The notes under the pieces were generated by a model. The model was not told the DNA's origin and did not search any database. It saw only the letters and a program-made list of their open reading frames with translations. Shown piece by piece: positions 26,544-35,821 of a DNA stretch of 64,000 bases. Every line of letters begins with the position of its first letter. Position 1 is the first letter of the stretch. A program made the position numbers and the translations under genes. The DNA comes from Joostella atrarenae (lineage in GTDB: Bacteria; Bacteroidota; Bacteroidia; Flavobacteriales; Flavobacteriaceae). The DNA lies in the NCBI RefSeq assembly GCF_021764745.1, contig NZ_JAETXX010000003.1, forward strand, positions 62,001 through 126,000, in the 5' to 3' direction.

Positions 26544-27245
26544 ATGAGCACATTAATCAAAGTATTTATAACATTACTTATTGCTATTTTCTTTACGTCA
26601 TGTAACTTTAATTTTCAAAATGGAGTCACAGGAAATGGAAATGTAATAAACCAGCAAAGAGAAGTAAATCAATCTTTTGATGCAATTAAAGCTACTGAAG
26701 GAATCAATGTATTTGTAGCACAAGGAGCAGAAACATCAATAAAAGTTGAAGCTGATGAAAATATAATCGATCTAATCCGTACAGAGGTTAATAATGGAGC
26801 GCTAGTTATAGATACTAAAGAGCAAATCGGAAGAGTTTCTGCTAAAAAAGTTTATGTTACACTACCAGAAATAAGTGAGTTAAAAAGCACTAGCGGAGGG
26901 AGTATAACCAGTATTGGGACTATCAATTCAGCAATTATTTCTTTGGATGCAAGCAGCGGTAGCGATATATATGTAGAATTACAATCTAAAGAAGTTACTG
27001 TGAATACAAGTAGCGGTGCAGAGATTGAGCTTTATGGGGTAACTAATATTTTGAAGGCCCATGCTAGTAGCGGTAGCGACATTAAAACCGAAAAGTTGAA
27101 AGCACATTTAGTAGAGGCACATGCTAGTAGTGGCGCAGATATTGATGTAAATGCTTCTGATGAAATTGCAATTCATAAGAGTTCTGGTGGCGATGTAGAT
27201 TATATAGGAAGTCCAAAACGTGTGGAAAAAGTGAGTATTGATTAA
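26544..27245 (+). CDS. Head-GIN-domain (DUF2807) lipoprotein
   Basis: A 233-residue lipoprotein (TLLIAIFFTSC with Cys20). The mature protein opens with GNGNVINQQREVNQSFDAIKA and the EGINVFVAQG strand typical of the DUF2807 / head-GIN domain. Four to five copies of (H/D)ASSGSDI-type units (ASSGSDI, TSSGAEI, ASSGSDI, ASSGADI, SSGGDV) build a beta-helix. This family often accompanies PspC genes in Bacteroidota, as here, and is surface or periplasmic; its ligand is unknown. Confidence 0.9.
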   Translation: MSTLIKVFITLLIAIFFTSCNFNFQNGVTGNGNVINQQREVNQSFDAIKATEGINVFVAQGAETSIKVEADENIIDLIRTEVNNGALVIDTKEQIGRVSAKKVYVTLPEISELKSTSGGSITSIGTINSAIISLDASSGSDIYVELQSKEVTVNTSSGAEIELYGVTNILKAHASSGSDIKTEKLKAHLVEAHASSGADIDVNASDEIAIHKSSGGDVDYIGSPKRVEKVSID

Positions 27246-27267
27246 ATAATTACAACTATATATTACT

Positions 27268-27305
27268 AAAAGCCAGTTAATACACTTGTATTGACTGGCT
27301 TTTTT
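27268..27305 (+). terminator. Terminator after the PspC/GIN cluster
   Basis: Stem with arms aaaagccagt and actggctttt extended by aatac/gtatt around a 4-base loop, then a T-run. Confidence 0.88.
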
Positions 27306-27429
27306 ATTAATAATATGCCTTTTAAAAGACGTAGATGTCCAACGTTAACACATCATTTTTAACTTCATTTTTAGTTCAAAAAATGTAAGAATACTAAAGC
27401 GTTTTATATCTTAGTCGAAAATTAATATT

Positions 27430-28440
27430 ATGGAAGTTTCGTTAAAAAAATATGTCTTAGAATTAGAGCATACATTCAGTATTTCTCGTGAATCTCACGA
27501 TTTTCAAGACAGTTTAATTGTAGGTTTATCTCTTGATGGAAAAACTGGTTATGGGGAAGCAACAGCCAATCCATATTATAAGATTACGGTAGCTTCTATG
27601 ATGGAGGAAATCAAAGCAATCGAATCTGATATTAATGACTATAAATTAGAGAAACCTGAAGAGTTTCATGCGTTTTTAAAAGAAAAAGGTCTTAGCAACT
27701 TTGCTATTTGCGCTTTAGATCTAGCCTGCCATGATTTATATGGTAAAATTTTAGGAAAACCATTACACGAAATCTGGGGAACATCTACAGACAGTTATCC
27801 TATTACCAATTATACTATCGGGATTGATTCCGTAGAAAAAATGGTCGAAAAGATGTTGGAGAAGCCATGGCCTCTATACAAAGTGAAGCTAGGTGCCGAT
27901 AATGATATCGAAATCGTAAAGCAACTTAGAGAAAATACAGATGCTATTTTTAGAATTGATGCTAATAATGCATGGACACCAGAGCAAACATTAGAATTTG
28001 CTCCACAATTAAAAGAACTTGGAGTAGAGTTTTTAGAACAACCTCTTCCTGCTGATAATTTAGTAGGCTACAAACAAATCATTGATAAATGTGTGCTTCC
28101 TATTATTGCTGATGAAAGCTGTATTGTAGAAGAAGATGTAGATAAATGTGCTGGCCACTTTACTGGCATAAATATTAAGCTTACAAAATGCGGTGGACTT
28201 ACTCCTGCGTTACGTATGATAAAAAGAGGGAAAGAACTTGGATTAAAAGTTATGGTTGGTTGTATGACAGAATCTAGTGTTGGTATTTCTGCTATTGCTC
28301 AACTTACTCCACAATTGGATTATGTTGATATGGATGGTGCAATGCTTCTAAAACACGATATCGCTAAGGGAGTAGAAATCCTAGAAAGTGGTAAACTGAT
28401 TTTTCCAACAACTGGAGGAACGGGTGTAACTCTATTATAA
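27430..28440 (+). CDS. Dipeptide epimerase (L-Ala-D/L-Glu epimerase type, enolase superfamily)
   Basis: Likely epimerises L-Ala-D-Glu from peptidoglycan turnover, or a related dipeptide. The 336-residue enolase-superfamily protein has KVKLGADND (catalytic Lys pair region), FRIDANNAWT and EQPL and IIADES (metal ligands Asp, Glu, Asp), GINIKLTKCGGLT (second catalytic Lys) and the family-defining DMDGAMLL near the C-terminus. Substrate cannot be fixed, since this family includes several dipeptide specificities. Its stop is one base before the next gene's ATG. Confidence 0.9.
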   Translation: MEVSLKKYVLELEHTFSISRESHDFQDSLIVGLSLDGKTGYGEATANPYYKITVASMMEEIKAIESDINDYKLEKPEEFHAFLKEKGLSNFAICALDLACHDLYGKILGKPLHEIWGTSTDSYPITNYTIGIDSVEKMVEKMLEKPWPLYKVKLGADNDIEIVKQLRENTDAIFRIDANNAWTPEQTLEFAPQLKELGVEFLEQPLPADNLVGYKQIIDKCVLPIIADESCIVEEDVDKCAGHFTGINIKLTKCGGLTPALRMIKRGKELGLKVMVGCMTESSVGISAIAQLTPQLDYVDMDGAMLLKHDIAKGVEILESGKLIFPTTGGTGVTLL

Positions 28441-28441
28441 A

Positions 28442-29479
28442 ATGATACATTTTGTAGAGGAATTTCCTGGAAGAATTATAAATACTGAAGAAGGCTCGTT
28501 TCACTATTTTGGTGGAACAGCCTATTTAGGTCTACAAACACATCCAGAGTTCCAGCAACTTTTTATAAAGAATATCACTAAATATGGCACCAATTACGGA
28601 GCTTCCAGAAAATCGAACATTAGGTTTTCTATTTATAATGAAGTAGAAACTTATCTAGCTAATTTAGTAGGAAGTGAAAGCTGTGTAACCCTATCTTCAG
28701 GATATATGGCTTCGCAATTGGTAAGTCGTTTTTTTACTTCTGAAGATTATACCTGTTACCACGCCCCTCTTACGCACGCATCTTTATTACAAATTGGACA
28801 AAAACCTTTTGAAAGCTATAAGCTTTTACAAGAAAAATTTAAGCAGAATTCAAAAGATACTACTCCTGTAATATTTCTTGATGCTATTGATTTTTTGGGG
28901 AATAATTATCCAAAATTTAGCTTTTTAACTGAAATAGACCTATCGAATACCATATTGGTTATAGACGACTCCCATGGCTTGGGAGTTCTCGGTGAAAAAG
29001 GAGAAGGTGTTTATAAAATAGCCTCAAAACTGAATTCAAAAGAGCTGATTGTTTGCGGTTCTTTAGGGAAAGGTTTTGGAGTTCAGGCAGGAGCAATTTT
29101 TGGGACTAAAAACAGCATTGAATCTCTTATAAATACTTCATTTTTTGGGGGCGCCTCTCCTGCTAGTCCAGCAGCTGTTTCTACTATTTTAGAAGCTGAG
29201 AAAACTTATACTTCACAAATAAAAAAATTAATAGAGAACGATGAATATTTAAGTAATAAGCTTGAAGATTCAACTTTTTTTACAAAAGTAGCTAAACATC
29301 CTACTTATACTTTTTTTGATGAGAAGCTTACAAAGCATCTTTTAGATAATAATATTTTAATAACTAGCTTTAATTATCCAGAAGAAAACTCTCCATTAAT
29401 GAGTAGAATTGTTGTTAGTGCTTATCATACTAAAGAGGACTTAGATTTTTTAGCTAAGGTTATAAAACTATATAAATAA
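28442..29479 (+). CDS. PLP enzyme of the 8-amino-7-oxononanoate synthase type
   Basis: A 345-residue fold-type I enzyme. Evidence: GGTAYLGLQTHPEFQ at the start, YGASRKSN-like TNYGASRKSNIRF, the Asp in ILVIDDSHGLGVLGEKGEG, the PLP lysine in IVCGSLGKGFGVQAGAIFG. It is about 40 residues shorter than BioF or KBL at its N-terminus and lacks biotin genes nearby, so a biotin role is unlikely. The one-base gap to the dipeptide epimerase implies joint use, perhaps in dipeptide or amino-acid catabolism. Exact reaction unknown. Confidence 0.8.
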   Translation: MIHFVEEFPGRIINTEEGSFHYFGGTAYLGLQTHPEFQQLFIKNITKYGTNYGASRKSNIRFSIYNEVETYLANLVGSESCVTLSSGYMASQLVSRFFTSEDYTCYHAPLTHASLLQIGQKPFESYKLLQEKFKQNSKDTTPVIFLDAIDFLGNNYPKFSFLTEIDLSNTILVIDDSHGLGVLGEKGEGVYKIASKLNSKELIVCGSLGKGFGVQAGAIFGTKNSIESLINTSFFGGASPASPAAVSTILEAEKTYTSQIKKLIENDEYLSNKLEDSTFFTKVAKHPTYTFFDEKLTKHLLDNNILITSFNYPEENSPLMSRIVVSAYHTKEDLDFLAKVIKLYK

Positions 29480-29510
29480 AAGAACCACCCTAAAAAGAGT
29501 GGTTCTTTAT
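29478..29510. terminator. Bidirectional terminator between convergent genes
   Basis: Stem aaagaaccac/gtggttcttt (29479-29488 with 29499-29508) separates the PLP enzyme (plus) from the SusD gene (minus). Confidence 0.85.
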
Positions 29511-29534
29511 ATAATTTATAAGAAATCATAGTTT

Positions 29535-30923
29535 CTACTTATCCCACCATAACTCTCCATATATGGTATTCTCTCCTCCAAATTGAGTTTGAATAGCATC
29601 ATTATAATTCACTTCATTATTAAAAGCTTCATTATCAGGATAGCTTAAACGATTTGGAACTTCAGCTCCATTCGGAGAAACCATAATGTCTGGAAAACCA
29701 GTTCTTCTCCACTCTGCCCAAGCTTCATATCCAAACATAAATAAATGCACCCATCGTTGAGTAGCAATTTGTTCGATTGCCATACTATCATCAAAAGCAA
29801 TTCCTGACTCCATCATAAAATCGGCCACAGCGTCTGTACTTCCAGTCCATTGTAAAATAGAGTTTTCTATAGCACTTTCATATAAACTCTGCGTATCATT
29901 TCCTATCCAACCAAGCTCAGAAGCTTCTGCCATTGCAAAAAGCACTTGTGCATAAGTAACCAAATAAACAGGAGCATCTTGCGCATGTATATCATCCCCT
30001 AAAAGAGAGTATTCTTCAGTACCTATATTTTCTTCCTCTCCAAAAGGCAAACCTACATACTCACCACTATTCCTAGCTGGATTACCATATACTGGTAATC
30101 TTGGATCATTTACAGGCTTCATTTCTGCTACAAGGCTCTCTGTGAGTGCCCACCACTCTCTATTTTGATTAACAATCTGCCCATACCAATAATTTTGGTT
30201 GTTGGCTTCTGCTAAATGCTGAAAAAATAAGTTATCATCATTAGAAGTAAATACACCATCATTTACAGCGCTTACAAATTCAGCTTTTGCTGTTGCAGCA
30301 TCTACTTCAGATAAACGAAGCGCCATTAACATTCTTATCGTATTAGATAATTTCTTCCATTTATTAACGTCTCCGTCATAAATAATATCATTACTTAAAT
30401 CTCCACTTACAATCATATTTGATGCTTCTTTTAATTCAGCAAACAAATCTGTATAAATAGATTGTTGAGAATCGTAAACAGGAGTAAAATTCTCTTGTCC
30501 TTGTAAAGCTTCACTATAAGGAACATCTCCCCATCTATCAGTAATATTCCAATAGAAATATGCTTTAAGAATTTTGGCAACTGCTAATTGATTGTCTATT
30601 GGTCCTTCAGTAGCACTTAAATTATCAGAAGTAAGAACAGCTTCTAAATCTGCTAGAGGTCCTTGGTACCACCCATAAAAACTAGTACTTTGTTGTGGAT
30701 ATAATGATGTACCCACATACTGAGTTTCTGATAAATATTGCGACATAAACTCTCCTTGAGGAGAAGAACTTAAACCTGGCAAATACAATTCTGCCTGTGC
30801 AATTAATTGCATTCCTGAAGCCTGACTAGGAACATTAGGATTTGTATTAATATCTTCATCGAAATTACTACAGCTTCCTAAAAACAAAGCTATAAGTAAT
30901 GTGTTTATATATATACTTTTCAT
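29535..30923 (-). CDS. SusD/RagB-family outer-membrane lipoprotein (SusD-like 2 type)
   Basis: The substrate-capturing lid of a SusC/SusD transporter. The 462-residue lipoprotein has LLIALFLGSC (lipid Cys) followed by SNFDEDINTNPN, the conserved opening of the SusD-like 2 group, and the typical helical core with YFYWNITDRWGDVPYSEAL and the late motif FGYEAWAEWRRTGFP. It is encoded 10 bases after its SusC partner. The SusD-like 2 group is often found without glycan-degrading enzymes. No enzyme follows it in the operon. Confidence 0.92.
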   Translation of the reverse strand: MKSIYINTLLIALFLGSCSNFDEDINTNPNVPSQASGMQLIAQAELYLPGLSSSPQGEFMSQYLSETQYVGTSLYPQQSTSFYGWYQGPLADLEAVLTSDNLSATEGPIDNQLAVAKILKAYFYWNITDRWGDVPYSEALQGQENFTPVYDSQQSIYTDLFAELKEASNMIVSGDLSNDIIYDGDVNKWKKLSNTIRMLMALRLSEVDAATAKAEFVSAVNDGVFTSNDDNLFFQHLAEANNQNYWYGQIVNQNREWWALTESLVAEMKPVNDPRLPVYGNPARNSGEYVGLPFGEEENIGTEEYSLLGDDIHAQDAPVYLVTYAQVLFAMAEASELGWIGNDTQSLYESAIENSILQWTGSTDAVADFMMESGIAFDDSMAIEQIATQRWVHLFMFGYEAWAEWRRTGFPDIMVSPNGAEVPNRLSYPDNEAFNNEVNYNDAIQTQFGGENTIYGELWWDK

Positions 30924-30933
30924 CTTTCTTTAT

Positions 30934-33900
30934 TTAAAATGTAATGTTTAGATTAACACCATAAGACCTTACAGTTGGCAACTGTCCTGATTCATACCAA
31001 CTAATAGATTGTGATCCCGTAGATATTTCAGAAGGATTTATCCCTTCTGGCGCTTCTTGCCATATCATAAGTGGGTTTCTTGCTATTAAGGCAAAACTCA
31101 TCGTTTCAAAAGGCAGGTTATCCATTACACTCTTACCTAAATCATATTGAACTCTAAGCTCTCTTAACTTAACATAAGATGCGTCGTATAACCATTCCTC
31201 ATAAATTCTTCTTCCTAGCGTGTTTCTATAATAGGAACGTGCATCTACATAAGCAGTAACATCTTCTCCTGTAGTTGCAGATATTCCTGTAACTTTTACT
31301 CCACCACCTAGATCTAATGGATCACGAACATTCATTCCTTGGTCGTTTGTAGCAACGGTAAGAGCATCTTGACCTGTTCTAACTGCTAACATTTTAGATC
31401 TACTAAAAAATTGTCCTCCCGCTTGGAAGTCAATCATTCCAGTTAAAGTAAACTGTCCGATTCTAAAAGTATTCTGAAATCCTCCTGTAAAATCTGGTAA
31501 AACAGTTCCGAAGTTATGAGTAGCATCTGTATACAAAGGCATATTATTATCATCTAATAATATCTTCCCAGTAGCTTCATCTCTTTGATAAGCTTGCCCA
31601 ACTAAACTTCCGAAAGACTCGCCTACATAAGAATTTAAATAGCTTGTAACACTAGAATATGTTGTAGAGTCATATGTATAAACATCAATCCCTGGAGCTA
31701 ATTCTACTACCTCACTATTATTTTTACTTAAGTTAAAAGTAAAATCCCATGAGAAAGAACCTGACTGCACTGGAGTGGCATTCACAGATAACTCAAAACC
31801 ATCATTTTCAATTAAACCTGCATTAATAATACTAGAGCTATATCCGCTAGTACCAGAAACATCAAGATTAAGAATCTGATTTTTATTCTTTTGCTCATAA
31901 TACGTAAAGTCAAAACCTAATCTATTATTAAAGAAGTTCAATTCTAAACCAGCTTCAAATGAATTTGAAAATGAAGGCTCTATATTAGGATTATTTAAAG
32001 CATCTGGAACATACAATGTATTAATACCATCATATACTGTCCCTACAGCATAATTAAGACTCGTTTGATATGGACTTAAATCTGATCCTGCCTGAGCGTA
32101 ACTAGCTCTTAGTTTACCAAAAGAAAGAGGATTCCAGTTTATTAATTCACTAAAAACTACACTCCCTGAAACTGATGGATACCAATATGAGTTATTATCT
32201 TCTGGCAATGCTGAAGAATTGTCATTTCTAATAGAAGCGTCAATAAAGTAAGTTCCATCATATCCTAAAGACACCAAACTATAGAAACTTCTAATTTTCT
32301 TACGTAATTTATAAGATGTTGTATTTGGTCTATCAATAGAAGCATCTATATTATAAAACCCTGGAGAAGAGAGCCCTCCTACAGTACTTTGACTAACATA
32401 ACTATAGTCTCTATCATAGATATTCCCCCCTACAGTTGCATCCAAAGAAAATTTATCCCACGTATTTTTGTATTGAGCAAGAAGCTCGTAGTTGAATTCT
32501 TTATTTTGATATTTCCCTACAGAATATGATGGTAAACGTGTTCCTCCAAAAGCTTGTCGGTTTTCGATATTCTGAGTATACATATCGGTTCTAATAAATC
32601 CACTTACTTCTAGTTCAGGAATAATTTTATAAGACATTCCAATATCACCAAAGAAACGATCTCTCGTATCATTACTAAGGTTTTCATAAGCTTCAAAGTA
32701 TGGATTGTTCCAATATAAAGGTTCAAAATCTGTTATCTCTCCTGTGCTAGAATCTGGTCTTCCTAAATTCCAATGTAAGAATGTACCATCGTCATATTTA
32801 TAATCTCTTAAACGGTTCATATCCACGTTTCTTTGGAACCACTGTACCATGTAGCTCCCTCCGTATTCTGATCCTTGAGACGGACGCTGTCCTTCATTAC
32901 CAGCGTAATTAATATTTGTAGAAACCACTAAATTATCTGTAAGATTTAAACTAGCACTTAACCCTACATTATTTCTATTCAAAGAAGTGTTTGGCACAAC
33001 CCCATCTACTCTAGTATCGTTTGCACTTAATCGTAAAGAAGTATTTTCATTACCACCAGTAATTGTTATACTATTATTATAAGTAGTTCCTGTTTTATAA
33101 TAATCTTCAACGTTATTAGGATGCGCTACAAAAGGAGTTAGTTTTCCATATTCAGAGTCTTGAGGATAAAAACTAAATACTTGTCTTACAGGTGTACCAT
33201 CCATTTTTGGCCCCCAACTTTCATCAACACTCATATCTACATATGGATCTCCATTTGGTAAAGTTCTAAAAGTTTGACTAGAACCACCACCATACATATT
33301 TTGTAATGGGATAAAGTTATAAGTAGATTCCATAGAAAAAGAAGAAGAAAGCTGAACGTTAACTTTTCTTGGTCCTTTCTTCCCTTTCTTTGTTGTAATC
33401 ATAATTACACCAAACTGACCTCTAATACCATATAGAGCTGAGGCCGCAGGCCCTTTTAACACGTTAACTTCTGCGATATCATTTGGATTAATATCCTGTG
33501 CTAAGTTTCCATAATCTGCTTGATCACTACCGGAGAAATTAGCGTTAGAAATTGGAGTTCCATCTATTACAATTAAAGGTTGATCCCCTCCGCTAATAGA
33601 GTTAACACCTCTAATTTTAATTTTCTGAGTTCCTCCCATACTAGCTCCAGAAGCACCAGTAACTTGAACACCTGCTACACGTCCGGAGAGAGAACCTAAT
33701 ACATTTTGTTCATTAGTTAAGTTAAAATCCTCTCCATCTACTTCTTGAGTTGAATACCCTAAAGATTTTTTATCTCTAGAAATTCCCAAAGCAGTAACTA
33801 CTACTTCATCTAAACTCTGAGCATCTTCTGTTAATGTTACATCTATTACATTACTAGTGCCTACAGATTTTTTTTGTGTTTTCATACCTACATAGGTAAA

Positions 33901-34101
33901 AACCAAAACATCGCCTGTATTGGTATTAATCTTGTAATTTCCATCGAAATCGGTAGTTGTTCCTAGGTTGGTTTGGTCTACAACTATAGATACACCAGGT
34001 AATGGTGTTCCTTGACCATCTATTACTTTACCTGTAATGGCTTGAGAATAGGCCATACTAAAGCATAGTAATAAAGACATTGTTAATAATAATCTTTTCA
34101 T
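30934..34101 (-). CDS. SusC/RagA-family TonB-linked outer-membrane transporter
   Basis: A 1055-residue barrel protein: signal peptide (RLLLTMSLLLCFSMAYS), carboxypeptidase-like regulatory domain (ITGKVIDGQGTPLPGVSIVV through about 95), the SusC hallmark SLDEVVVTALG near 100, a plug domain with RGVNSISGGDQPLIVIDG, and a 22-strand barrel ending in aromatic NLNITF. It transports the ligand held by the following SusD through the outer membrane using TonB energy. It has its own transcription unit, separated from the second pair by a terminator at 34248-34284. Confidence 0.95.
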   Translation of the reverse strand: MKRLLLTMSLLLCFSMAYSQAITGKVIDGQGTPLPGVSIVVDQTNLGTTTDFDGNYKINTNTGDVLVFTYVGMKTQKKSVGTSNVIDVTLTEDAQSLDEVVVTALGISRDKKSLGYSTQEVDGEDFNLTNEQNVLGSLSGRVAGVQVTGASGASMGGTQKIKIRGVNSISGGDQPLIVIDGTPISNANFSGSDQADYGNLAQDINPNDIAEVNVLKGPAASALYGIRGQFGVIMITTKKGKKGPRKVNVQLSSSFSMESTYNFIPLQNMYGGGSSQTFRTLPNGDPYVDMSVDESWGPKMDGTPVRQVFSFYPQDSEYGKLTPFVAHPNNVEDYYKTGTTYNNSITITGGNENTSLRLSANDTRVDGVVPNTSLNRNNVGLSASLNLTDNLVVSTNINYAGNEGQRPSQGSEYGGSYMVQWFQRNVDMNRLRDYKYDDGTFLHWNLGRPDSSTGEITDFEPLYWNNPYFEAYENLSNDTRDRFFGDIGMSYKIIPELEVSGFIRTDMYTQNIENRQAFGGTRLPSYSVGKYQNKEFNYELLAQYKNTWDKFSLDATVGGNIYDRDYSYVSQSTVGGLSSPGFYNIDASIDRPNTTSYKLRKKIRSFYSLVSLGYDGTYFIDASIRNDNSSALPEDNNSYWYPSVSGSVVFSELINWNPLSFGKLRASYAQAGSDLSPYQTSLNYAVGTVYDGINTLYVPDALNNPNIEPSFSNSFEAGLELNFFNNRLGFDFTYYEQKNKNQILNLDVSGTSGYSSSIINAGLIENDGFELSVNATPVQSGSFSWDFTFNLSKNNSEVVELAPGIDVYTYDSTTYSSVTSYLNSYVGESFGSLVGQAYQRDEATGKILLDDNNMPLYTDATHNFGTVLPDFTGGFQNTFRIGQFTLTGMIDFQAGGQFFSRSKMLAVRTGQDALTVATNDQGMNVRDPLDLGGGVKVTGISATTGEDVTAYVDARSYYRNTLGRRIYEEWLYDASYVKLRELRVQYDLGKSVMDNLPFETMSFALIARNPLMIWQEAPEGINPSEISTGSQSISWYESGQLPTVRSYGVNLNITF

Positions 34102-34247
34102 GATTGAATTAGGTTAATTAGCTCATTAAATTACTGAAAATAAATCAAAATTTAACAGTAGGATTGCTTTTTGTTAAATTTATAATAATCTATTTCTAAA
34201 ATTTTTATAAAGCAGCCAATATCCTGAAATATTATTAATAACACAAT

Positions 34248-34284
34248 AAAAAAGGGGTTCCTGTAGTACAGAAACCCCTTTTTT
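34248..34284 (-). terminator. Terminator between the two SusCD pairs
   Basis: Sixteen-base arms with one mismatch around tagta; the T-run on the minus strand follows the second SusD gene (34307). It makes the pairs separate transcription units. Confidence 0.85.
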
Positions 34285-34306
34285 AAAATCAATATAAATT
34301 AAGTTT

Positions 34307-35809
34307 TTATTCTGATGTATTCCACCAAAGAGGAGTAGTTAATCTCAATGCTGGATTATTATTCGGCATGTTTTCATAATTTCTATCCTCCTCATTGTAT
34401 TCATACATCATCGCTTGTATCCAATCATTCTCATTAGGAAAAATATCAATATTTACATTTTCTGGTCTTTGGAGTCCTGGATACACTGAATCACTATAAT
34501 CCATTCTCCTCATATCTACCCATGTCTCAGGGTTCAACATATTGGCAATATATTTTTGAACCATTATATGTGACAAACTGATGTTAGTAGCTCCTACTTC
34601 GGTGTCCAATGCTGTTAAATATGAATTCATATCAACTGCATTTACATTAAGCTTTTTTAAATCTGCTTCGACTCCAAGCTTTAAAGCAGTATAGGCTCCC
34701 GCTCTATCTCCTGCTCTAAATTTAGCTTCAGCTTCTATGAACTTGACTTCACTAAATGTAAACATATATGTTGGAGAATCAGGACTAGTATAAAAACCTC
34801 CATTACCAATAGAATAATTATCATATGAATCACTATCAGTATCTACTCCAGCTCCAGTTCTCACACCATAATAACCACCATTAACGGCTTCTGGTACAAT
34901 TATCTTCAAACGAGGGTCTTCCATAGGTGCAGAAAGTTGAAGCGGATTTTTTAGTAAGTCTACAAAAAATTCTGAAAAGAAATCAATTCTAGAAGATCCA
35001 TAACCATCAGCACTAAATGGTTGATTGGTATTCTCTGCTTCTCCTCCTGTAAATTGAACCAAAGCATTCTCTGCATTTGAAGCGAATGCTTTTTGACATA
35101 GATCTATTATTTCCTGCGAGTTGTATGCTAAATCACCAGATGATTTTTTACTTAAGTGATTCATATATCTTGCTTTCAAAGCATATGCAAATTTGATCCA
35201 TAAATCGTTATCACCTTCATACAAAACATCTCCTCCTTCTTTATTTAGATCAATTTCGCTTGTTTGATTTAACTCGTCAATTGCTTCATCTAACAAAGTG
35301 AATATTGTTTGATATGCCTCCTTCTGTGTCACAAACTTTGGAGTAAGATTCATTGAAGATTCACCGTCGTATGTTTCATCTGTTACAATATCTCCATATT
35401 GATCTGTTGTCATTCCAAATATATATGCTCTTAATATTTTACCTACTGCGCTGTAGTTTGGAGAGTTATATTCTCTACCTAAAACTATTAAATCAGCTGT
35501 ATTTGGTAGCGCATAAACGTAAGAATTCTGCCATAAAAAATAACTTCCTGTTGTTATAAATGAACTCCATGTTTCTGAGTAATAATTAGCGACATTTTGA
35601 GAACCGTATTGCACTATTCCAAGTACTTCTCGCATTCCTCTATATTGTGCAGTTCCTGTAGTGTTCTCTATTGCTCCTTGTATTCTATATTGTGGTTCTA
35701 AAGAAGTTGTAGTAGGAGCTGTTTCAGAACTGTTCACGTCAAAATAATCATCTGAACACGACACCGTAGCTAACAACAAACCTGTATATATATAATTTAA
35801 TATTTTCAT
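34307..35809 (-). CDS. SusD/RagB-family outer-membrane lipoprotein, second pair
   Basis: A 500-residue lipoprotein (YTGLLLATVSC with lipid Cys, then SDDYFDVNSS). The core shows the SusD-like 2 pattern: LRAYIFGMTTDQYGDIV, DEAIDELNQ and the late WVDMRRMDYS. It is the lid for the SusC at 35822 and starts 12 bases after it. Sequence is only distantly similar to the SusD at 29535, so the two pairs likely bind different ligands. No associated hydrolase gene is visible. Confidence 0.92.
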   Translation of the reverse strand: MKILNYIYTGLLLATVSCSDDYFDVNSSETAPTTTSLEPQYRIQGAIENTTGTAQYRGMREVLGIVQYGSQNVANYYSETWSSFITTGSYFLWQNSYVYALPNTADLIVLGREYNSPNYSAVGKILRAYIFGMTTDQYGDIVTDETYDGESSMNLTPKFVTQKEAYQTIFTLLDEAIDELNQTSEIDLNKEGGDVLYEGDNDLWIKFAYALKARYMNHLSKKSSGDLAYNSQEIIDLCQKAFASNAENALVQFTGGEAENTNQPFSADGYGSSRIDFFSEFFVDLLKNPLQLSAPMEDPRLKIIVPEAVNGGYYGVRTGAGVDTDSDSYDNYSIGNGGFYTSPDSPTYMFTFSEVKFIEAEAKFRAGDRAGAYTALKLGVEADLKKLNVNAVDMNSYLTALDTEVGATNISLSHIMVQKYIANMLNPETWVDMRRMDYSDSVYPGLQRPENVNIDIFPNENDWIQAMMYEYNEEDRNYENMPNNNPALRLTTPLWWNTSE

Positions 35810-35821
35810 TTTTATTTGTAT

